This document shows, piece by piece, positions 57,464 to 64,000 of a DNA stretch of 64,000 bases. The stretch is from positions 26,663,855-26,727,854 of the forward strand of contig NC_054867.1 of NCBI RefSeq assembly GCF_018320785.1, in the 5' to 3' direction. This stretch comes from Cheilinus undulatus. Taxonomy: Eukaryota > Chordata > Actinopteri > Labriformes > Labridae. The notes beneath the pieces were generated by a model. The model saw only the letters and a list, made by a program, of their open reading frames with translations. It ran no database searches and had not been told where the DNA came from. Made by a program: the position numbers and the translations under genes. The stretch's first letter is position 1, and the number at the start of each line of letters is the position of its first letter.

Positions 57464-59001
57464 CTAACAGCTCGGGTTGCCCTTATGTTTGGAGACTGGG
57501 GAGACAGGCATGCCGTTCTGATTCACGCACCAGCACTTTCCACGCTGCTTACCTCGAGACGACCAGCACTGCACACACAGAACACACACATTGACAGCTG
57601 GAGTTACAAACACATGGATATCCAATAATTGCTGTAGGCTGCAATGTCTGCAAACTCGCCTGCTTCTTCCTGAAGTAGCCTCGCTTGTCACAGTTGGGCA
57701 TGTAGATGTGGTCTTGAGAGTCAAACAAATGGGCGTTAAGACCTTTGATAAGTGTAGTTAGGAGTTTACGACATGGAGCCTTAAAGAAGAGACAGGGCAA
57801 ACATACATTAAGCCTGTGTTTTTGTTATTCATTTGCCAATCCATGGGTGCAACAAAACCTTGCATTAAATGTGGAAAAAGGGCAAATTAAATCGATGACA
57901 AAAATATATTGCAGCTGTCTTTTCTAACCAGCAGGGGGTGCTGATGTCAGCTAAAGAGGACAGGCAAAAAATGGGGTTTTGTTTCATGATAATTGAGACA
58001 AGATTCATAATTATCCATAAATACACTCAATCTCATTTGTTAAATTAAAAATGTGATGAAGTTGTATTTTTATCACAAGCTGACTTTATCATTACATCCT
58101 ATCTCTTTCTCATTATTAAAAACAGTTCCCACCTCATTGGGCTCCTCAGAAGGTGCTGGGTCTAGGAATAAATACAGACAAAATGTTTAGAATTAAATAC
58201 ATTTTACATTGCCAGTTAAGCAAAACAAAACATTTATATTATTTTTAGGTCAGCCCTAATTGCTGTGAACTTTTCAGAGGCTGCTATTATACATTAGAGT
58301 AAAATGGCACTACCAAAAGCACAAAAAAAACATTTTAAATAACATCTTAGAGAAAGTAATCAGTGGCCAAAGAAGCAACAAAAACACACTCACACACACA
58401 CACGCACCCTGATGTGATTTTTCATTATCATCTTCTTATACTGATGTTTTTCTGTAACACTTTGTCTGACTTGGAGAGCAACCTGTGAGTCTAAGCACAG
58501 TTGTGTTTTTCTGTTTAGATTTGGACTAACTTAGGATTACATAACAGGAAGAATGACTAAAGTGATGATAAAACGTGCAATCTAAGGAAGCAACCCTGGC
58601 CAATAAAGCAGTTGAACTGCATAAATCAAAGCTGGCTGACTCTGTTGCATGTACTCACAGGCAGGTTACGCAGTCTGGTTCTTACCTGCTGTCTGGATCC
58701 TCTCGGTTGGGCCTATGCTGCTGGCATTGTTGCACACCCCCCTACCCTCTAGCAGGGCTCGGAGCGGCCTTGGCTCATCCTCTGGAGGAGCACAGCGCAG
58801 GCCGTTGGCACAGCTGCGAGTGTAGACCCCACATGGTTCTCCGGCAGCCAGAGCTGTGGCGTTTGTATCCACAGACACATGGCTCGGTGTGGGCTTTGAA
58901 CTACAGGTGGAGGATCCCCACGACGGTGTGGTCTGTGGTCTTGAGTTTGACAGAGACGGCTGCAGCAGGATCAGCACCAGGATGTTTAAGTACAGAAGCA
59001 T
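57464..59001 (-). CDS. igfbp6: insulin-like growth factor binding protein 6-like
   Basis: Secreted IGF-binding protein; IGFBP-6 prefers IGF-II. Four exons on the minus strand: 59001-58686, 58161-58133, 57779-57660 and 57568-57464, giving 189 codons plus TAG. The start is a hydrophobic signal peptide (MLLYLNILVLILLQPSLS). The N-domain core reads GEPCGVYTRSCANGLRC, then LRALLEGRGVC, very like IGFBP-6. The C-terminal thyroglobulin type-1 domain has PCRKLL, HIYMPNCDKRGYFRKKQ, then CWSSRGKQRGKCWCVNQNG. The upstream cysteine cluster (GCGCC-type motif) of most IGFBPs is absent: only one Cys lies between the signal peptide and CGVY. The linker is very short. The intron after 57660 uses a GC donor (CAG|gcgagt) and is only 91 bp long. 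Another IGFBP paralogue is possible but less likely. Confidence 0.88.
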
Positions 59002-59165
59002 TTCACTCTAACAGATAGCAGTCAAGTCTCCAACACCTGCTTTTTTATCTTCAATGAAGACTTTTACTCTTGGATCCACCTACTGCAGTGTGTTAAGGTA
59101 ATGAAAGGTGGATGTGGTTCTCTCAAGCCAAGACAGAGTGATAATTTGGCTGACAGACACCACTG

Positions 59166-59181
59166 GCAGCAGCTTTTAAAG
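59166..59181 (-). promoter_or_regulatory. Possible TATA-like element upstream of igfbp6
   Basis: On the minus strand a TTTAAAAGC stretch lies about 170 bp upstream of the igfbp6 ATG. It could serve as a TATA-like element, placing a start site about 140 bp before the ATG. A second A-rich candidate (GATAAAAAAG, near 59043-59052) is closer, about 45 bp upstream. Neither is proven by the sequence. Confidence 0.25.
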
Positions 59182-59295
59182 AGCCCAAACAAGTGGGGAA
59201 AGGTATGGGAGGGTACATGATGAAGAGTGTTTGTTTTCCCGCACATTTCCACACAGCCGAGCACACCCCGTTACCCCCCCTCCCCCCGCTCCGCA

Positions 59296-59340
59296 CCACA
59301 CACACACACACACACACGCATACACACACACTAACTCTCA
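59296..59340. repeat. (CA)n microsatellite upstream of igfbp6
   Basis: About 20 CA units with a few interruptions (cgcata, ctaactct), preceded by a C-rich run. It is about 300 bp upstream of the igfbp6 start. Confidence 0.88.
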
Positions 59341-60149
59341 CGCATGCTCATACCATCTGTTGTCTGTCATCTTTGTTGCAGGTTAGTAATGTTTTCTGCA
59401 CACAGGCTGACGGAAATGATTGCTGCTCCATTGCTCGGCCTTTTCCTCACTCAGAGGGTCATTTATTTAAAGAGGTGACACTGTCATGAAACCGACCAAT
59501 CATGGCAGAGTATGTACAAAATTCTCTATGCTATGTTTCAAAATGACTGCAGTTCATGGAAGAAGGAAGGTCAATTTTGACAAGAAGATTTCTAAAATGG
59601 AATTTCAGAAGCTTTGTGTCTTATAATCAGCCGGAGTGAAACGTAAAAAATCTACTCGGAGCTTCAGTGAAAATTTTTTAACTAACTATGTCATGATAAC
59701 ATGATTATTTCTATATAGTTATTTTAACCTTTTTTTATATTATTTCTGTTGGTTAGTTGAATTTACTGTTACTGCAACTGATAAATCCCATTATGCTGCA
59801 GAAACTGGCCTTTTCTAGACAGCACATGATCTCTTTGCTGTTAAAAGAAAGCAAGATTTGATTTATAATCCTTTTGTCCAAAGAGGGCGCCAAAATCATC
59901 ACAGAAAAAAAAAGTTCATCACTGGAGCTTTAAGAAAGGGCAAAGTCAAATGGAAATGAAAGACAATTTTAAGTAGTGGGTCTAACTCTAAATATTCCAT
60001 GGCAAAATTTTGGAAATTTTACAACAGCATCAATATTACTATTGCACATTTCACTCTCTATATGCGTTATTGACTAAATCTGGCTGCCTGACCATTGCAC
60101 TTACAGGGACTGTCATGATATTGTATTCAAATGCATGTACTTTCACATA
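59341..60149. other. DNA upstream of igfbp6, nothing recognised
   Basis: AT-rich, with no coding exon or repeat boundaries visible. Confidence 0.45.
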
Positions 60150-61080
60150 GAGTTGGCCCCCATTTTGCAGAGTGTTGTGTGGGTATTTGTGCCTGTTCAT
60201 TCTGTAGAACATTTATGAGGTCAGGCACAGATGCTGGATGAGAAGGCCTGGCTCACAATAGCAAGTTCATCCCAAAGATGCTCGATGGGGGATGAGGTCA
60301 GGGCTCTGTGCGGGCCAGTCAAGTTCTTCTTCTTGGTATGCTGAAGCATTAAGATACCCCTCGACTGGAGATAAGAGGCCAAGACCAAACCCTGATAAAC
60401 AGCCCCCTACCATTATCCCTCCTCCACCAAACGTCACTGTTGGAACTATGCAGTCACACAGGTAATGTTCTCCTGGCATCCACCAAACCCTGACACACCT
60501 GACTGCCAAACAACAGAGAAGCATGAGTCACTCATCACTCCACAGTCCAGTGTCAGAGGGCTTTACCCTCTCCATCCAAAGCTTGGCATTGGACATGGTG
60601 ACATGAGGCTTGCATACAGCTGCTCAGCCATGGAAACTCAAGCCATGAAGCCCCCAATGCACACTTCAGTTGTGCTTCAATTTATACCAGTGGAAGTTCA
60701 GAACTCTTCAGCTATGGAATCAGCAGAATGTTGGCTACTTTTACACATCATGTACCATCGTTGACCCCGCTCTGTGATTTTATGTGGTCTTCCACTTTGT
60801 GGCTGAGTTGCTGTTGTTCCAAAACACTCCCACTTTCTGATAATATCACTTACAGTTGACTTTAGAAGAAGAAAGAAATATCACAAATCGTATTATTCTA
60901 AAGGTGGCATCCATCACTGTCCCACATTTAAAGTCACTGAGCTCTTCAGAACAACAAATGTTTGCAAATGGAGACTGTATGGGTAGGTGCTCGATTTTAT
61001 ATACCTGTGGCAATGGGTCAGATTGAAACACTTGAATTCAGTAATCAACAACTGTGGCCAAATACTTTTGTCCATATGGT
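60150..61080 (-). mobile_element. Tc1-like transposon relic in minus orientation
   Basis: On the minus strand it begins near 61080 with a terminus of the form ccatatggacaaaagtattt and ends near 60150 (tgcaaaatgggggcca). The transposase fragment reads [28 protein letters not shown], then directly [13 protein letters not shown], so about 60 codons between are deleted. It resembles family B in protein but has other termini. The left (60150) end is uncertain. Confidence 0.7.
60267..60524 (-). pseudogene. Tc1-like transposase fragment with internal deletion
   Basis: An 85-codon ORF with [19 protein letters not shown] and [20 protein letters not shown]. In related transposases FxxHDNAPxH lies between ASAYQ and ELDW; here it is missing, so the second catalytic Asp is lost in frame. 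Not functional. Confidence 0.75.
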
Positions 61081-62520
61081 TTACATTCTTGAAAGTTGCA
61101 GCTATCTTTTTACCTGAATACAACATTAATAATGGTGGATCTGACTGATATAGATTGCAGTCAGTGGAGATACGAGGTGTAAAGACTGCAGGTGGATTTT
61201 GTCACCACAGCACCCCTGCAGGAGGGTTTCCGGGGCAGCTCAGGGCTGTATCTGAAGTCCTCAGGAGGAAATTCTGGGTTGGATTTCCAAACAATAAAGG
61301 TAAATCTGTCCATCAGGAAGGGGAGACCCTAAAGTCAGAAGCTTCAGAGCACTGTAACACTGCAGAGCAGAAAAGTTATTATTATATGCCACATAAGACA
61401 ATATTTGCATTTCATTTTTTTTAACTTTTACTCAACATTATATTTCTTAATTTTTTCCCCACTCATATTTCAAAGTACTTAATATTTAAATATCTTATTT
61501 TCATGTTTTACAACGTTAATTTTATAAATGTTTCATTTTAACCCTCTAAATCACTTTAAATTGCTTAATGATATGATAAAACCTCATAGAAATTACTAAA
61601 TATATATAGTCATGTCCAGCTGCTGTTGAATGCAGTAAGCTGTCAAGGTCATATTCCAGGTGTAATTTAAATAAAAGCATCTGAAAGGTTTTAACAATCA
61701 ATTTTACAAATAACCATACTTGCCTTTTTAACCTTTAAAAATATTCCAAGTTCTGTCAAAGTCATTCACATTTACAGTAACAGGACTTAAAGTATTAAAT
61801 CAGCTTTAGCTCGTTGTCCTTGTTTTGGTCATTGCTATGACTTTTCTTTAAATAGCAACCACTAAACAAACACTTTGTTCACTGAGCGTGTTTTCAGAGT
61901 CTGTGACTGCAGGGCTAACGATTGAGAGGAAACAGCCGACACGGAGAGTCTGAAGGAGTGCCACTCAAGGTTGGATGACTAAGACATTAATAGCCATGAG
62001 CAAAGAGTCCCACCCTGCAAATTCTACCATCTGTGAGTCACAAACAGATTAAATTAGAAGACAGGATCTCAAAATCTGACAGCCTGTCCTCAAACATGAT
62101 ATATTCATATTCACCCTGTGTCCACTTTGTCTCAGATACAGTTACTATTTAGTAATGAAGGCAATGCATGAAATATTCAGCTTCAGCAGATTTACAGACA
62201 GTATTTGTTGTCTTGATATCACTTAAGCTGAAGAAAACTGTAGAAAACATGCCAACTTAAGAAGAGGCGGAAACGTAAAAATGTATGTGGGAGAATTGAG
62301 GAAAGACATTCATGTTGCAAATAAAAGTGGCATATTGCATCATCCTCAGGAAGACTTTATGTGAGGTACCAAATAATCCACTTTCCTCTTATCTTTAAGC
62401 TTCTCACAGATTTACCTCCTCAGAAAAAAAAGAAGCACTGGGCATCCTGTGTCTCTGATATTTATTCTCCATGTTTCATTTATTTTTGAATGCTTGATTA
62501 ATAATTTTACCATTTACTAG
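61081..62520. other. Intergenic AT-rich DNA
   Basis: A short GC-richer stretch at 61180-61310 encodes an 89-codon ORF with no family resemblance. Nothing else noted. Confidence 0.4.
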
Positions 62521-63144
62521 AGGGGTTCTCAAACTTTTCAGCCTGACCCCTAAATATCAGTGCCAGAGATCGAGGACCCCTACCATCCCTGAATGTGGTT
62601 AAAGTGTTTAGTGTTGCACAAAGCATTATATACAAGTTTACATTTTAGGATTTTTTGTACACATAAGTTACATTTTTGCATTAATTTCACTTAATAACTT
62701 TGAAATGTAACTCATTAAGGTTTTTTATTAGAGTGTATCACTTGAACTCATTTGAAATTCCTCTGGGTTTTTTTTTTTTTTTTGGAAAGCCTCCCTTTCT
62801 GTATGTCACTGTTTAAGCTGATGTTTTATTATGTTACAATGTCATTTAGCAGACACTTTTGTCCAAAGCGACTTACATTCACTGTACTTATTGTTTATTG
62901 TGAACTTTGTGAGTCTAAAGAAGTGTTACTTTTGAAACTCCATAACACCGCCATTCTTCTAGTCAGGTATCCATGGAAAAAGAGAACTTTGATCTCAATG
63001 TGACTAACCTGGTTGAATAAATAAAATAAAATAGACTTCTTCCTGGATGTTTCAACATTTCCTTCCAGGCCCACCTTCGAGACCCACTGGAAACAGCTCT
63101 GCAACCCACTTTTGGGTCCCAACCCGCAAATTGAGAACCACTGG
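62521..63144. mobile_element. hAT-like repeat with GGTTCTCAA termini
   Basis: Left end aggggttctcaaacttttca and inverse right end ccagtggttctcaatttgcg share the GGTTCTCAA core common in fish hAT elements. The interior holds a widely dispersed fish word (catttagcagacacttttgt, 62847 on). I did not find a matching 8-bp target duplication, so the borders are approximate. Confidence 0.55.
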
Positions 63145-63439
63145 ACCTTGCTATGAGTGAAAACATTTTCCTTCTTAAGATAGAAACGCTTTTCCACAGT
63201 TACGGGCCCATTGTGTAAAAAAATAAAAGGGACAACGGTCATTTTTTCTTTCTTTCTCTTCCTTTCTTTCCTCTTAAAAACTAAAACTAAAACTAATAAA
63301 ATCGTTTTTTACTTTTATATGAATATTTGTGCACACCTTATGTAAAAACAGCTGGTGAAACATAAACACAATATCGACCACCGACTCTTTTGCACCCACA
63401 CGGCACTGCACAGGTTAAGAAGCAGACGCTGTTTATATC

Positions 63440-63560
63440 CTGTGAGCTGATTGGTCATGGGGGCAGGACTTCCGGTAGCGCAGGTTGGACATAAAGTGAC
63501 AGACTTCATCTCCTTAAATTTTGAGGAAAACCTGAAGGACGACGCTTTACACGTATAAAA
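63440..63560 (+). promoter_or_regulatory. Possible promoter with inverted CCAAT and ETS-like motif
   Basis: gctgattggtcatg (an inverted CCAAT box, near 63447-63460) is followed by gacttccggtagcg (ETS/GABP-like, near 63467-63480) in a GC-richer patch. Together these resemble a housekeeping promoter firing to the right, out of the window. No coding exon follows within the 450 bp in view, so this is inference. Confidence 0.3.
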
Positions 63561-64000
63561 ACAGTAAGAAACTAACATAAGACATCCAGACGTTTAGTAG
63601 TGTGTGTATTACCTAAGGTTTAATATTGTTTACACCACAGTTTCAACTACACAGCGCGGTAATGTTGTATCGCTGAAAGCAGCTAGCCAGCCAACCGAGT
63701 CTGCCTGTAGTTTGGTAAATTTAATGCTGCGTTTACGGAAGGCTCGTAAATAGGAAGTCCGAGAAAGTAACGCGGAACAAAGAAAGAATGTAGATGATAA
63801 ACAGCATTTTGGCATATTTTTCCAAGTCATGGAAACATATGGTGACATCCTCTACTGTTTAGTGCAGTTGTTACTGAGGTGAAATATATTTTTAATCATA
63901 AATTAAAAAGGCCCATAACTTCCTCGTATTGTTTTGGTTTAAGAGGAACAGACAACAGTAAAATGGATTTGTATGAAACTACTCTACCCCAACGTATGCC

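Noticed and set aside
59193-59489. 98-codon ORF with a His-Thr run
   Set aside because: It is produced by the (CA)n microsatellite.
61155-61424. 89-codon ORF in a GC-richer patch
   Set aside because: A splice-like cacag precedes part of it, but there is no partner exon and no recognised domain, so I do not call a gene.

Overview
The window looks like nuclear DNA of a teleost fish. Genes are split by AG/GT-bounded introns, protein matches are to vertebrate families, and introns and intergenic DNA are packed with fish-type Tc1, hAT, DIRS and Ty3/gypsy remnants. I cannot name the species.

Three protein-coding genes are supported. (1) An AGAP2-like gene (Arf-GAP with GTPase-like, PH and ankyrin domains) on the + strand, 8852-31336: 18 coding exons joining into an open frame of 838 codons plus stop; its first exon(s) are not in view. 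(2) pip4k2c-like (phosphatidylinositol 5-phosphate 4-kinase type 2 gamma) on the - strand, 41362-53825: ten exons, complete, 411 aa. (3) igfbp6-like on the - strand, 57464-59001: four exons, complete, 189 aa. agap2 and pip4k2c converge tail to tail; igfbp6 lies upstream of pip4k2c on the same strand. From general knowledge, the human counterparts all lie on 12q13-q14, with PIP4K2C and AGAP2 close together, which supports orthology. agap2 and pip4k2c both act in phosphoinositide, small-GTPase and membrane-traffic signalling; igfbp6 is a secreted IGF-II binding protein. No operon-like co-regulation is implied.

Layout: 1-3045 upstream DNA with no recognised exon; 3046-8720 a degenerate DIRS-type tyrosine-recombinase retrotransposon inside a ~265-bp tandem repeat; 8852-31336 agap2, whose introns hold a Tc1 copy, a 336-bp MITE, a ~1.3-kb foldback, a hAT-like element, a second Tc1 copy and a mariner relic; 32445-34593 a TA-flanked mariner/Tc1 relic containing a 720-bp MITE; 36737-39950 a truncated Ty3/gypsy element; 41362-53825 pip4k2c, with hAT-like and Tc1 elements in its introns, some nested; 54266-55685 a rearranged Tc1 copy; 57464-59001 igfbp6; 60150-61080 a minus-strand Tc1 relic; 62521-63144 a hAT-like repeat; and a promoter-like patch near 63450-63520.

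I saw no CRISPR array, rRNA, tRNA or prokaryote-type system. The most notable points are two probable GC-AG introns, loss of the N-terminal cysteine cluster in the IGFBP, a Trp-to-Leu change in the ArfGAP domain, the large foldback, and several nested insertions whose order can be read from intact target-site duplications.
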